From Entoloma clypeatum (lineage: Eukaryota; Basidiomycota; Agaricomycetes; Agaricales; Entolomataceae), in contig OY751485.1 of the NCBI GenBank assembly GCA_963565915.1, positions 930,001 through 994,000 of the forward strand: a DNA stretch of 64,000 nt, in the 5' to 3' direction. The notes beneath the pieces are model-generated. The model made no database searches. It was not told where the DNA came from and saw only the letters and a program-made list of their open reading frames with translations. Below are positions 10,201-21,703 of the stretch, piece after piece (position 1 is the first letter of the stretch; each line of letters begins with the position of its first letter). Made by a program: the position numbers and the translations under genes.

Positions 10201-11286
10201 GTGGTGGGGGATAAAAAAAGGGTGGAAAGGTTTTGCTGGCAGTTATGGTTCAACTTTTGGTGATTGCCAAGCCATGCACGTTGTTGAAAATTGTGCCCTC
10301 AATGCCCAAACTGTGGCACCAAAACCCACAAAAATAATTCTTATCTTATGTAGACATATCTAGAAACTCATAGGAAGTATATATAGAGTTATATACAAGA
10401 GCTATGGATGGTCGAAAGTTGGTGCTCCAAATTGATGCATCAAAACACAATGTAAATCGTGATGAACAGTGTGGCATGGTGTTTTCAAACACAAAAAACA
10501 ACATTTTCTAGCTTTCTCCTTTGCACAACATTTGTACTCTAAATATACTATACATATGCTATTGAAACAGTGTATGTAAACCTATTCAGACCCTTCAAAT
10601 AAAATTAAAGGACTTGATGAGGTGAATATGAGCAAAATAGGTCAAAAATTTGACCAAACTTTTTTGTTTCAGCTTTGGATTCTCCTCATTCAGGAGATCT
10701 CACAGCACATTTGTTTTTTTTTTTTCAAATTTGGCTCATTCATTAGGGAGATATAACACTTTTACTGAAATCTGCACATTTCATTATTTCTATCTTATCT
10801 GGACTTCTAAAAATTATACAAAGTGCTTCAGAAGGTGAATACATATCTATTTATGAGTTCTATTACTTCCAACTATTATTAGACCATGAGGAAGGCACTG
10901 CGCATGCCTGCACAATGCATTTTGCACATTGTTTACTATTATTTGGTGTAGAGCATGGCACCTCTATGACTTAAAATCCGTGGCATCATTCCATAAAATC
11001 AACACATATTTATTGACATATGATACTCTGCTACATAATTGATATAGTCTGTAAGCTGACTTCCTCCTGTGTAGCCATATTAAGGAGAAATGCGATGTTT
11101 TTTGAGTTTGTTTACATATATTTGACACATTTGATGCACGTGTGATGCGTGTCATCCAATGTCGAAATGACACATCCACCCATTGCTGACTCTGCAATGA
11201 GGGGCACAGATGCTGAAAAGGCCAGAATATATTTATAGATTTTATTTATAATCTGTCTACTTGTGATCGAGGCAGGAGGGAGCACT
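10201..11286 (+). repeat. Dispersed AT-rich repeat, copy B
   Basis: Parallel to copy A block by block (for example TGTAAATCGTGATGAACAGT near 10452, GGTCAAAAATTTGACC near 10643, TTTACATATATTTGACACAT near 11110). It extends further than A (CTGCAATGAGGGGCACAGATG near 11190), matching a second, related stretch at 11875-11970. Confidence 0.85.
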
Positions 11287-11494
11287 TTTTTTTTTTTTTT
11301 TTTTTTTTTAAACCTCAATTTATATTCCGGCGCCCGATCGCAGTCCGGTCTTGTACACTAAGTTACAAATTTAACGAGAACTACATACGAAGAGTATTGG
11401 AAAGTAATGCCCTGCGGTCACAGCACATGTGCGGAAAGATATATATATAAGTATCCGAGAGTGGGGTCCACCCATGGATTGAGTCCACAAACAC
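11287..11494 (-). mobile_element. 5'-truncated LINE copy (about 205 bp of 3' end)
   Basis: A T-run at 11287-11309 (the poly-A tail read on the plus strand) followed by about 180 bp nearly identical to 41218-41395, the 3' UTR of the full LINE at 41185-47768 (shared AATTTATATTCCGGCGCCCG and onward). Homology stops near GAGTCCAC at about 11490. Severe 5' truncation is typical of LINE integration. Confidence 0.9.
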
Positions 11495-11874
11495 ACACAC
11501 CTTTTGTGTTTTTTTTTAGGTGTGCCTATTTGGGAAGTGGGAAAGTTGTGATGTAGAATGAGTGTGATGCAGGAGATATAATGGACTGGTGGCTCAGTTG
11601 GTTAGATAGAGGACTGAAATAATTTTCTGTACTATAGAGGTTGTGAGTTCAATTCTTGCAAATGCCACAAATTTTGCACTTTGCCGTTGCGTGATCTTGA
11701 TTTCCGTTCCTCGGATTGTTCCGTGGAAAATACCGGTTTAAACCGATCCAAACAAATTCTAAAGTTTCGAGTGAACCGAAGACCGGCCGTGATCCGAAAC
11801 CTTAAAAACCGAGACTGGCGGTCTGGTCTCGGTCTGAATCAACGAAGGTAAACTGGACCTTGAAACACTATTCC
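11495..11874 (+). repeat. SINE-like unit 1, tRNA-related
   Basis: Contains a tRNA-like promoter pair: A box TGGCTCAGTTGG (11590-11601) and B box GAGTTCAATTC (11645-11655). A non-tRNA body rich in CCGGTTTAAACCGATCC words follows. It is preceded by GGTGTGCCTATTTGGGAAGT. A second copy at 11970-12390 has the same order. A Pol III promoter is suggested by the two boxes; transcription is not shown. Confidence 0.6.
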
Positions 11875-12394
11875 TGATCTTGCAATGAGGGGCACACATG
11901 TTGAAAAGGTTAAAATATATTTATAGATTTTATTGAAAGCCTGTGTCTACATGTGATCAGGGCAGGGGGGGGGTTGCACACACACCTTTTTTCTTTTTTG
12001 GCTGGTTGTGCCTATTTTGGAAGTGGCCTATTTGGGAAGTGAAAAAGTGGGTATGTAGAGTGAGTGAGCAAGAAATTACAATGATTCTGTGGCTTAGTTG
12101 GTTAAGTTGTTAGAATAATAGTATATACTATAGAGGCTGAGAGTTCAAGTCTTACTGATGGCACAAATTTTGCTTGGTGCTCGGCCCTCGGAGCGTTCTG
12201 TGAAAAAGACCGGTTTAAACCAGTCCGAACCGGTCTTTGGCCGGTCTTTCAAATCTTAAAATTTGGAGAGAGCCAAGGACTGGTTGTGATTGAAAACCTT
12301 AAAACTTGAGACCGCGGTCCAGTCTCAATCCGGTTCGTTCGGGTCCGGTTTTGGTCTGGTTTTAGGTTCTTGAGACTGGACTTAGAAACACTAG
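11875..12394 (+). repeat. Tandem copy of the copy-B tail plus SINE-like unit 2
   Basis: 11875-11970 repeats 11187-11286 (GCAATGAGGGGCACACATG, ATATATTTATAGATTTTAT). Then A box TGGCTTAGTTGG (12090-12101) and B box GAGTTCAAGTC (12141-12151), and a CCGGTTTAAACCAGTCCGAA body. This copy lacks the LINE fragment and so shows the empty site. Confidence 0.65.
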
Positions 12395-12860
12395 GCATAT
12401 CATTGACTGGCGAAAGACACTACGGCAAAAAACCAGCAAAAGACCGGCGACAAACCGGCGAGACGGTGACAGGCTATTGGCGAATTGATGACCCATTGGC
12501 AGAAGCGAGCCTTGAGTGTCAGCAACCCTCCATATATACAAAGAACAATGCTAACAACAGATCGGTAAATAATTCACCGGCGAAAGGCACCACAGCCAAA
12601 AACCAGCGAAAGACCGGCAACACGGCAACAGGCCATTGGCGAAAGCAAGTCTTAGTCTTGAGGGCCGGCAACACTGCAAATTAAAATAACAATGCTAACA
12701 ACAGATCGGTATATCATTGACTGGCAAAAGACACCATGGCAAAAAACTGGCAAAAAACCAGTGACAAACCAGCGACAGGCCATCGGTGAAAGCAAGCCTT
12801 TAATCCATGCTGATATAATGGTTTTTTACCATTTTTGATGCTTATGACCAGTTTGTACTG
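12395..12860. repeat. About 160-bp tandem repeat, about three units
   Basis: Units share GCTAACAACAGATCGGTA (12551-12568 and 12694-12711) and CAAAAACCAGCGAAAGACCGG-type words; the first unit starts near 12397 with TATCATTGACTGGCGAAAG. Related single units lie at 19441-19522 (inverted) and 28741-28818 (inverted). No coding capacity. Confidence 0.7.
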
Positions 12861-13163
12861 TGTTGAGGCAACGCTAAGTCAAACGACGTCACGAGCCCAA
12901 ACTTAGGAACGAAGTGGAGAAGTGGTAAGAGAACTGTATTGCCAAGAGACCCAGTGGGAATCTCAAGAGAACAAGCTATCAAATACAAGTGAAAGTACCC
13001 TACTTATATATGTAAATACCATGAGGCTGCATTGAGGCAGCGTCATGCTACGTGACTCCGGATCCTTCGCATCCTGCTGTGTTGTAATGATAAGATGTCC
13101 TCATGTACGACACGATGTAGATAAGATAAGATAAAGTGAAAAAGTGAAAATACAATCATAACA
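12861..13163 (-). repeat. Gypsy-1 3' LTR
   Basis: Begins TGTTGAGGCA and ends ATCATAACA on the plus strand; 303 bp. The polypurine tract is at about 13164-13175 on its inner side. Confidence 0.92.
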
Positions 13164-13174
13164 TTACCCCCTTT

Positions 13175-16100
13175 CTAGAACTCGACTTCCAGGCAAGATA
13201 TGATGTCATCCGGGGTGTCCATGAAATTCTCATATGGTTTGAATTTTAATCCTTCAAAGATGTTTGCACATAAGCACCGGGGTGCATTCAGGTTTAAATT
13301 AAAGAAGTCCTCCACCGCTTTCTTGGCATGTTCCAGGTGATCCTTGGGTTCCCATGTGTTGTGGTCCAGAGTCAGACCTTCCCATTGCACTAAATATTCC
13401 AGCTTTTCTCTCTTCAACCTTGAGTCAATAACTTTAGCGACATCGTACTCCTCTTTGCCATTGATAACTATGGGATTTGGTGCTTGCACCCTTTGCGATT
13501 TAAATAGTGGTTCCTTAAATAATCGGACCCGTGATACATTGATAACCAGGTGGATTTTGGCAATTCAAGTTCCACGGCGTGTGACAAAATGATCTTGGTT
13601 ATGGTATAGGGTCCAAGCCATCGTTCGGCAAGTTTCTTTAAGGGTCAGTTCAACTTCAGGTCTTTAGTTGATAACCAAACTTTGTCGCCCACTTTGTAAA
13701 CTGGTGCATCACCCCATTTCAAGTTCGCATACCGTTCCATCTCTTCTTGTGCTTTTACTAGCGCCGCTTCTGCCTCCTCATGAATCTTCTTCATTCACTC
13801 CGCAAATTCTTTTGCCGGTTCTGACTTTTCTGCCCTCAGAGGTTCTACGCCCATCCTAGGGTTAAACCCATAATTTACATAGAACGGCGAAAACTGAGTT
13901 GCCGTGTGGATTTTATTATTATAGGCAAATTCTGCGGTTGCCATCCATTTGGGCCAATCTGTTTGCCAATGGGAGATAAACGATCTTAGATATTGCTCCA
14001 ACTCCTGATTGATGTGCTCCGTCTGTCCGTCTGTCTGCGGATGATACTCCGTTGATAATTTAGTTGTGATTCCCAATTTTTTATTTAGTTCCTTCATAAA
14101 TATTGCCGTCCACAATCTGATGTTAATGATTCTGGAAGTCCATGAAGTTTCCAGACTTCATCCCGATATAATTTAGCTAATCCTTCTGCTGAGACTTCAT
14201 TGCATGTTTTGATAAAGTGTGATTGCATAGTGGATCTGCAAGCCACAACTAATACCGTGTTGTATCCCTGAGCTTCTGGGAGTCCTACAATAAAATCTGC
14301 CGTAATGTGTTTCCATGGTCCAGCATGTTCCGTGTTTGCTTTTAATTTACCGGCTAGCGGTTGAGGCACGTTCTTTGATTGTTGGCATTTGTCACAGCCC
14401 TCAACCCTCTGTGCAACCATAAACCTTGTTTCTCATGCCATTCCTCTGCTTGTAATGTTTTTGTGTTTGTTTTCTTTAATTCTTCCACCGCTTTGAGCAC
14501 TTGCTCATCAAACTCTTTGCATCCCTGATGTGTTTCAATAGTTTGGTTTCTTCTCCATCAATAATTAGATGTCCCCGATCCATTGCACGCAAGTGGAAAT
14601 ATTCAGGTTTCAATAGTGTTACATCCTCATTGTCATTTTCCACCCCCTTTCTATGGTCGACTCTTCTTGAAAGAGCGTCCGCCTTCCCCATTGAAGTTCC
14701 TGCCTTGTGTATTAATTTAAAGTTGAAATGTGTTAAATACAACGCCCAACGTGCATTAAGCTTTTGACCCTGCATGAAGTACTCAAGGTTTTTATGATTG
14801 GTCCAGATCTCAACCTCATGTTTGGCTCCTTCAAGGTGGTGTCTCCATGCTTCCGGCACTCGAATTATGCCCAGCATTTCTTTATCATGTACATCGTAAT
14901 TTCATTCCACATCATTTAATCCTTTAGATAGAAAGGCACATGGCCTCCATTTCTCATCCTCACATTCCATAGATAGAATCGCTCCTGTGGCGAAGTGCGA
15001 TGCGTCTGATTCTACCCTTAACTTCCGATCCAGATCGGGAGATACCAATATGGGTGCTTCTGTAAATAATTTCTTTAGCGCGTTAAACACTTCCTTCTTT
15101 CTGTACTCCATTTCCATACCATGTCCTTCCTTGTTAACTCATGTAGTGGTCCGGCCACTTTAGAGAAATCCTTGACAAATCTCCAATAGAAATTGGCGAG
15201 TCCAAGAAATGATTGTACTTCCTTGATCTTAGTCGGTGTCAGCCATTGTTTGATGGCGTCTACTTTCAAGGGGTCCATCCAAATTCCATCTTTCCCAATA
15301 ATTAATCCCAAGAACTCTATTTCGTCTCTATCAAAGAAACATTTTTCTGGTTTCAAGAATAAATTGTTTTCTCGTAATCTTTTCAAAACTTCCTCCACTA
15401 TGGCGTGGTGTCCTTCCTCTCCTTCTGTCGCCACCAATATATCATCGATATAAATAACCACATATCCTTGGTCGATCAAGTCCCTAAAGATATCATTCAT
15501 CATGGTCTGGAATGTGCTCGGGGAATTATTCAATCCAAAAAATATGACTGTCAGTTCAAAGGCTCTATCAGGGGTTGTGAATGCCGCTTTCCACTCGTCT
15601 CCCTCCTTGATGCACACATTGTTGTAGCCCCATCTGAGATCCATCTTGGTGAACCTTTTAACTTATCGATCAACTCCGGAATCAACGGGAGTGGATAATT
15701 ATTGCGGACAGTCCAGCTGTTGATATGTCAATAATCCTGTACCATTCATTTCTTTCCATCCTTTTTGGGTATAAAGAATACTGGCGAAGTTTGTGGTAAC
15801 TTGGTAGGTCGAATATATCCTTTGCGTAATTGATCGTCCACAAATTTGGATACTTCTTTCCTTTCATCCAGTGACAGGGGGTAGACTTTGGCCTTCTTTG
15901 GTATGAAATCCGGCTTTAAGTCTATAGCGTGATCCCATGGTTTCCTGACTGGTAATCTCTCCGATGCTTTCTTTTCAAAGACTGATAGATATTTGTGATA
16001 TTTTTGGGGGACAGCCTGTTCCATTGGTATTTCATCTGAGGGTTCTCCCTTAGCTGCCCTGAGCATGTGGATTACCTCTTCTTCCACTTCTTCTTCATTT

Positions 16101-16560
16101 CTTTCTACTACCTCTTCAATTCTTCCACCCCATCTGGTTCTTGCAGTTTTATTTAAATAATGTGTTCGACGCATGCCGCATTCTTCTGGACATCTTGATA
16201 GTTTAATGTCTGCTTTTTCCCAATCGATCTCTGGGTTATGGTGTTTCAGCCAGGTATGTCCAACAATATTTTAGCTTTCCCTAGGTTGCATGCTTCAAAC
16301 ACTGCTATCTCCACGTGTCCCTTATACTGCATAGCCATGACTGCTTCATGCGTGATCGAACCTCCTTGGTTAAGCGTGCCATCAATGTTGTAGACCCAAA
16401 TGTGGAAAGGTAGTTCCCTTAATTTAATATTGTTCCTTTTGGCGAAGTCCAGATCAATGAACATCCCTGTTGCCACTGAGTCTAATAATGCTTTGACATC
16501 AAAGGTGCATTTGTCCTGTAATGTTTCCAGCGTGATTTTCATCATGAGCTCCTTTTCCAA
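13175..16560 (-). pseudogene. Gypsy-1 pol: protease, RT, RNase H, integrase, chromodomain, with many breaks
   Basis: Minus-strand order from 16560 down. Protease (ALLDSVATGMF near 16480; Val replaces the usual Gly of DSGA, so the active site is changed). RT N-terminal part (16174-15746, [10 protein letters not shown]). RT core (15644-15075, YIDDILVATEG). RNase H (15117-14476, VESDASHFATGAIL, and VEIWTNHKNLEYF). Integrase zinc end and core (14420-13795, GCDKCQQSKN, then EYHPQTDGQTEHINQEL). Chromodomain (13489-13175, YDVAKVIDSRLKREKLEYLV then WEPKDHL). The order RT, RNase H, integrase, chromodomain defines a chromovirus. Several frameshifts and stops make it non-functional. Confidence 0.9.
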
Positions 16561-17546
16561 AGAAGCTGATCTAATAAATGATGGTTCCCCTCAATTTTTG
16601 CTCTGGCCCATTCCACTTCGGTGGTAGGGTGAAACCTCGTGGTGATCTCATAGACCAAGTTTCAGTACATTGGCCAATCATTAGATTCCATGCATTGGGT
16701 GAGTCATGTTTCCCCATACATTCCTGCAATCGGTCCATCTAATCGGGACCAGACTGCGATACAGATTTTGTCATCTCCATGTAGCAAATCTCAATTTACT
16801 CGGATCTACATGAGCATTTTCGCCCACCATCCCAAAAACAGGGGTCGGGATCCATTATATTTGCCGGGATCTGCGGCTATTTCAATTCTTCACCCTGGTC
16901 GGTGAGGAGGAGGTGGTGTGATGGGGGGTTGGTGATGCTCAGGGAGTTCAGGGGCTTCGTCCTGGAAATCTTGGTTGTCCATGATGGGGTTCTGATGGGG
17001 GGGTGTTTTGGTTTGAACAATAGTACCTTACATCGGGCACACAACCCTGTTCTGATGCTTAGGCGAAAAAAATCTGAAACGAAAACCCAAAGAGCAATCT
17101 GTCTACCCAGGCAGTCGGGATGCCCGAATGGAGGAAGATCTAGGAAAAATGAAGTCCACGTGGTCAATACCCCTACGCACACTGGACTGGTCGAATCGAG
17201 TTGTCGAGGAGTTGGGGATTGGAACACCTTTTGCGAACTAGACATGTACGGTCTTCTCTTCCAAACCGTCACACGTGCCAGCAACTTCCCTGAAGGTTAG
17301 ATGCATCGGCCTTTGGTCACCTCGACACGGGACAGGCTCAATGTTTCCCTGTGTGTCTCAAACGGCAATGCTAGTTATAATGGGTGTACCAAGTGATTCT
17401 CTTCTTATCCCTGAAGTCCAGGAGGTCCCCCTTAATGCTAGGGTCTGCATGTAATAACAAAGTGCGACTTTTAACGCAAAAGTACGAAATGGCGGGGATA
17501 GTGATGATGGAGTAGGAAGTGTGTGTTTGGGCGGGCGAGTAGAAAG
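16561..17546 (-). other. Gypsy-1 region where Gag is expected; no Gag recognised
   Basis: About 990 bp between protease and primer site. I find no capsid-like or CCHC-knuckle frame on the minus strand. Frames at 16877-17284 (minus) and 16902-17300 (plus) have no recognisable motif. Either Gag is deleted or replaced, or it has decayed beyond recognition. Confidence 0.5.
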
Positions 17547-17556
17547 AGCTTGTTCT
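17547..17556 (-). promoter_or_regulatory. Gypsy-1 primer site, self-complementary (Tf1-type)
   Basis: The coding strand reads AGAACAAGCT starting 2 nt after the 5' LTR. Its exact complement AGCTTGTTCT lies in the same LTR (plus-strand 17666-17675), downstream of the TATA box CATATATAAG. This is the arrangement of self-primed Tf1/sushi-type elements; function is inferred. Confidence 0.7.
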
Positions 17557-17558
17557 TC

Positions 17559-17877
17559 TGTTGAGGCGACACTAAGTCAAACGACGTCGCGAGCCCAAAC
17601 TTAGAAATGAAGTGGAGAAGTGGTAAGAGAACTGTATTGCCAAGAGACCCAGCGGGAATCTCAAGAGAACAAGCTATCAAATACAAGTGAAAGTACCCTA
17701 CTTATATATGTAAATACCATGAGGCTGTATTGAGGCAGTGTCATGCTACGTGACTCCGGATCCTTCGCATCCTGCTGTGTTGTAATAATAAGATGTCCTC
17801 ATGTATGACACGATGTAGATAAGATAAGATCGAGATAAGATAAGATAAAGTGACAAAGTGAAAATACGATCATAACA
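17559..17877 (-). repeat. Gypsy-1 5' LTR
   Basis: 319 bp; differs from the 3' LTR mainly by an extra GATAAGATCGAGATAA-type 16-bp repeat near 17825. The TATA-like CATATATAAG (coding strand) is near 17704. Confidence 0.92.
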
Positions 17878-17882
17878 TACTG

Positions 17883-18850
17883 CTCATGACTGATTGAATA
17901 AAAATCCATGTATATATTCTGAGCTTTTCGGCATGTGCTCCTCATTGCACAATCAGTAATGGGTGGATGTGTGGGTTCGATGTTGCATGATGTGCGACAC
18001 ACACACATCACACATGTCAAATACATGTAAACAAATCTCCAAAAATATCGCACATCCTCCTCATTATCTCTACACAGAAACAAGTAAACTTTTCTACTAT
18101 ATCAGTTAGGTAGGGGAGCATGTTGTATCATCAAGTATCTATTTATTTTATCCAATTTCGCCACAGATTCCAAGTTATAGAGGTCCCATGGTCTGAACCA
18201 AATAATAGTAAACAATGCACCAAAGACATCGTGCAGGCATGCACAGTGCCTTCCTCATGATTTATAAAAGTTTGAAATAGGACTCATGACTGCATATGTA
18301 TTCACCTTGTGACACACTTTGTATAATTTTTAGAAGTCCAGATATGATACAAATAATCAAATGTGTCAGATTTGAGGAAAAGTGTCATATCTCCCTAAGG
18401 AATGAACCAAATTTGAAAAATGAAGGTGTTCTGAGATCCCCTGAATGTGGAGAATCCAAAGGTGAAATAAAAGATTTTGGTCAAATTTTTGACCTATTTT
18501 GCTCATATTCACCTTATCAAGTCCTTGAACTTTAGTTGAATGGTCTGAGGAGGTTTACATACAATGTTTCAATGGTATACAAACAGTACATGTAGACTAA
18601 AGTGGTTGTGGAAAGGGGAAAGGAGGAAAACATTGGTTTTGGTGTTTGGAGTAACCCATGATGCACTGTTGCATTATGATTTTGCCTGTGTTTTGATCTC
18701 TCATTTCAGAATACAGATTCTCTATCATACATAGCTTGAGTATCCAGCTGTATATATACTTTTCATGAGTTCATAGGAATCTATCCATTAGTTAACAAGC
18801 ATATTTGTGGCCATCAAGTGGGAAATGTAGAAAACATGATTTTGTTCCCA
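17883..18850 (-). repeat. Dispersed AT-rich repeat, copy C (inverted)
   Basis: Reverse complement of copies A and B: ATGTCAAATACATGTAAACA near 18015, TGTTTACTATTATTTGGTTC (inverted) near 18200, GGTCAAATTTTTGACC near 18479, and a block matching the start of A/B near 18640-18790. Interrupted on its left by Gypsy-1. Confidence 0.8.
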
Positions 18851-19440
18851 ACACTGTCATTGTTATGCATGTGGGATTCTGAGACATATTTCGGACAAAG
18901 TCTTATCTCCAGTCTTCCACATGGCATGGATTCTCTTGGAACTTTTTGTATCAAGTAGATGTACATCTGATACACCCTATACAACCATCTATAGATTTAT
19001 TGACCATACAATAATAATGCCAGATGATGAATACATAGACATTTTTGATGTGCAAGTTGTCTGATACTTTTTAACACCTATCTATACATCACACCATTTA
19101 CTATTGATGCGTTGAGACCTACTCACACTAGAGAATAGCCATATACAGGTGCCCAGATTGCACTGCAGGCATAAAATGATAATCTGTGCCAAAGATGAGG
19201 ACATACATTTCAGCTTTTTTCACCATGTTCTACCTCTACATGGTATCCACATATCTATATTCGTATCCTCACATAATCAGGAATGAACCTTCAGATGGTT
19301 CTGTGGTGGGGAGAGACTTTCTATGATGTATTAGAACAGATATACTGGTAAGTTTTACTTTCAACTGTGTCTACAGCTTTGCTGGCACTGCACATATACC
19401 CTAGATAACCATTGAGATGGTGACTCATTGACCAGCAAAA
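18851..19440. other. No feature recognised
   Basis: AT-rich, no credible frame on either strand, no obvious repeat with the rest of the window. Confidence 0.4.
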
Positions 19441-19740
19441 GAACATTGTCGCCACAGCCAGTTTTTTGCTGTGGTATCTTTCGCCAGTGAATTATTCGCT
19501 GATCTGTCATTAGCATTGTTGTCTATTATTTGGTTCAGACCATAGGACCCCTATAACTTTAAATCTGTGGCTAATTTTCTTAAAATAAATACATGCTTGA
19601 TGATACAACATGCTCCCCTACTCATCTGATATAGTAGCAAACATTACTTGTTCCTGTGTAGATATAATGAGGAGATGTGCAATATCTTTCGACATTTGTT
19701 TACATGTATTTGACATGTTTAATGGGTGCATCAGCAATCT
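19441..19740. repeat. Fragments of the 160-bp unit and dispersed repeat (copy D)
   Basis: 19441-19522 inverted matches the 12.4-12.8 kb tandem unit (GAATAATTCACTGGCGAAAG on the minus strand). 19530-19740 on the plus strand matches the distal part of A/B (ACATGTATTTGACATGTTTA near 19700). Confidence 0.65.
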
Positions 19741-20389
19741 GGGGGTCTGTTCTGAAGCAGTTGAGACCAGTTTATAACATCCTATAGCATCATAGCACCA
19801 TAGCAAAGGTTCTCTTGTTTAGAGTGCCCACTGTGAGGTATGGAGCATTCCATAGCATCATGTGGGAACTCCATAGCATTCCAGAGCACTTCATAGCAAC
19901 CTCTGAGCTCTTTAAACCTACTCAAATCCCTATACCATCATAGTGTATAGAATGTTACAGAGCACTATGGAGCCTTCAGGAGGCTGCTGTAGAATAGGTT
20001 TATATGTCAGTCTACTCAATTCATTTCACACCAATAGTCATTATGAAAAAATATCATTGAATGTACTACTACATCTTGGTAACATACTCTCGAGACAAGG
20101 ACATATTGAAATCTGTATTACTAGTACCATTGCTACAACCACTGTCAGGTTCTCCTCAACCAAATAACCCCTCCCCACTGTCTCCTTTTCATTGCTGGTC
20201 CATCATTCACAACCTGTTCGTCGCCTGGTGGTGTGGTCTTTGCATGGCTGCGGTTGGTACTGTGGTCCCTTGTCATTTTTTTCTTTTGGTCCTGTTGCTT
20301 GTCATCGCCGGTGTCATCACCACCCTGATATGTGGGGACATGGGACCTTCTTGGGGAGGGGGTAGACTGGCTGCGGTCTGGTTTGGTTT
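19741..20389. repeat. CATAGCA-word repeats, then unassigned sequence
   Basis: 19780-19930 has many CATAGCAT/CATAGCA words with irregular spacing; the same words, inverted, fill 28510-28680. 20010-20389 holds nothing I can assign. Confidence 0.5.
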
Positions 20390-21020
20390 CAACAGGCCCT
20401 TGGGTGCAAGAGGCAGCCGTGGGCAACAAGAAACGGCCATTGGGCACACGGGGAGGCCGTAGGGGATGAGAGGAAGCCGTTGGGGGTGAGAGTAGGCCAT
20501 AGGGGATGGGACACGGCCATTGGACGCAAGAGACGACCGTTGGTGATGAGAGACCCCCGTTGGACATGAGAGGAGGGCGTTGGGGGTGAGAGGCAGCTGC
20601 AGGGCATGAGAGGAGGCCATAGGGGACAAGAGGGAGCCGTTGGAGACGTGAGGAGACCATAGGGGATGAGGTGCAGCCGTTAGGAACACAAGGAAGCTGT
20701 TGGAGATGAGAGATGGCCGTTGGGGGCGAGAGGCAGCCGTTGGAGGTGAGAGGAGGGGATTGGGGCGAGAGACAGCCATTGGGGGCGAGAGGCGGCCATT
20801 GGGGAGGAGGCCGTTGGGCATGTGAGGAAGCCGTTGGAGATGAGAGATGGCCGTTGGGCGCGTGAGAAGGCCGTTGGGCACAAGAAGAGGGGGTTGGGGG
20901 TGAGAGGCAGCTGTTGGGGGCGAGATGGCCGTTTGGTGCTGTTGGAGATGAGAGATGGTTGTTGGGCGTGAGAGGGAGCCGTTTGTTGGTGATGAGAGAT
21001 GGCCATTGGGCAATGGGGGT
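20390..21020. repeat. 20-bp minisatellite array 3
   Basis: About 30 units of 20 bp (GCCGTTGGGGGCGAGAGGCA and variants). Because 20 is not a multiple of 3 and the minus strand lacks stops in the unit, it produces open frames up to 344 codons (21307-20273) whose peptide repeats with a 20-residue period. Confidence 0.85.
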
Positions 21021-21703
21021 GTTGTGTTTGGCATTGGGGAATAAGGAGGATCAACCCTCGGGGTTTGCCGACTGCACACAAACAAACACAAGGACTTGTC
21101 AAAAAAATCGACAAGTCCATTGCTGATGTTTGTTTGTGTGGCACACCACAGCAACCACCGAGGGTTGAACATTGAACGTTGATCGTTGATCATTGTTGAT
21201 CTTCCTTCTTCCCATACCACGCTCAATAGTGGCTGAAGACCACGGCCCACCATCAACTCAAGACCATGACCCCGACATCCCCACACCCCACTAACGCTGA
21301 ACACCACTCACCACTCCAATGCCCACGCTGACTCACCCCAAATCCCCATCAATGCCAAACATGACATACCACACCACAGGACACGAGGCACAAGTAAACA
21401 ACGCACACCGACCACGAGGCCAACTCACCATCCCAAACGACACACAGGGAACATGTCGTCCACGATGGACATGGGGAGTGGTGCGCGCGGGCAGGACAGA
21501 CAGGTAGGAAGTGACCACAGCAACAATGGGAAGCAAGACAATACCTGTAGGCAATGACAGCAGGTGGAAAATGGGACGCATGAGCCAGAGGGCAAGGGGA
21601 AATGACATTGGGCAGACAGGAAGGCGGGGGCGGGTCCTGTCATATGTGAAAGCATGGGGGCATATTAGTAGTTCCCCTGCGATATTATAATAGACATCTT
21701 TAT
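21021..21703. other. No feature recognised
   Basis: Flank between minisatellite array 3 and Gypsy-2. An ATCGTTGATCATTGTTGATC-type local repeat lies near 21180. No convincing gene. Confidence 0.4.

Larger units (their letters stand above)
12861..17877 (-). mobile_element. Gypsy-1: chromodomain Ty3/Gypsy retrotransposon, degenerate
   Basis: Two similar LTRs (12861-13163 and 17559-17877) flank a minus-strand pol. The 5-bp target duplication TACTG is at 12856-12860 and 17878-17882. By eye the LTRs differ at 12 positions plus one 16-bp indel (GATAAGA repeat); 11 of the 12 are transitions. A polypurine tract GAAAGGGGGTAA abuts the 3' LTR. It is inserted into inverted dispersed repeat copy C. Confidence 0.93.

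Noticed and set aside
12395..12860. CRISPR-like array
   Set aside because: Imperfect tandem repeat without unique spacers of constant length, in a eukaryotic context.
16902..17300. Plus-strand ORF of 132 codons inside Gypsy-1
   Set aside because: No motif, opposite to the element, in the degraded leader/Gag region.
20273..21307. 344-codon minus-strand frame
   Set aside because: Most of it is minisatellite array 3 translated; all frames of the unit lack stops, and the peptide period equals three 20-bp units. No homology-like motif.
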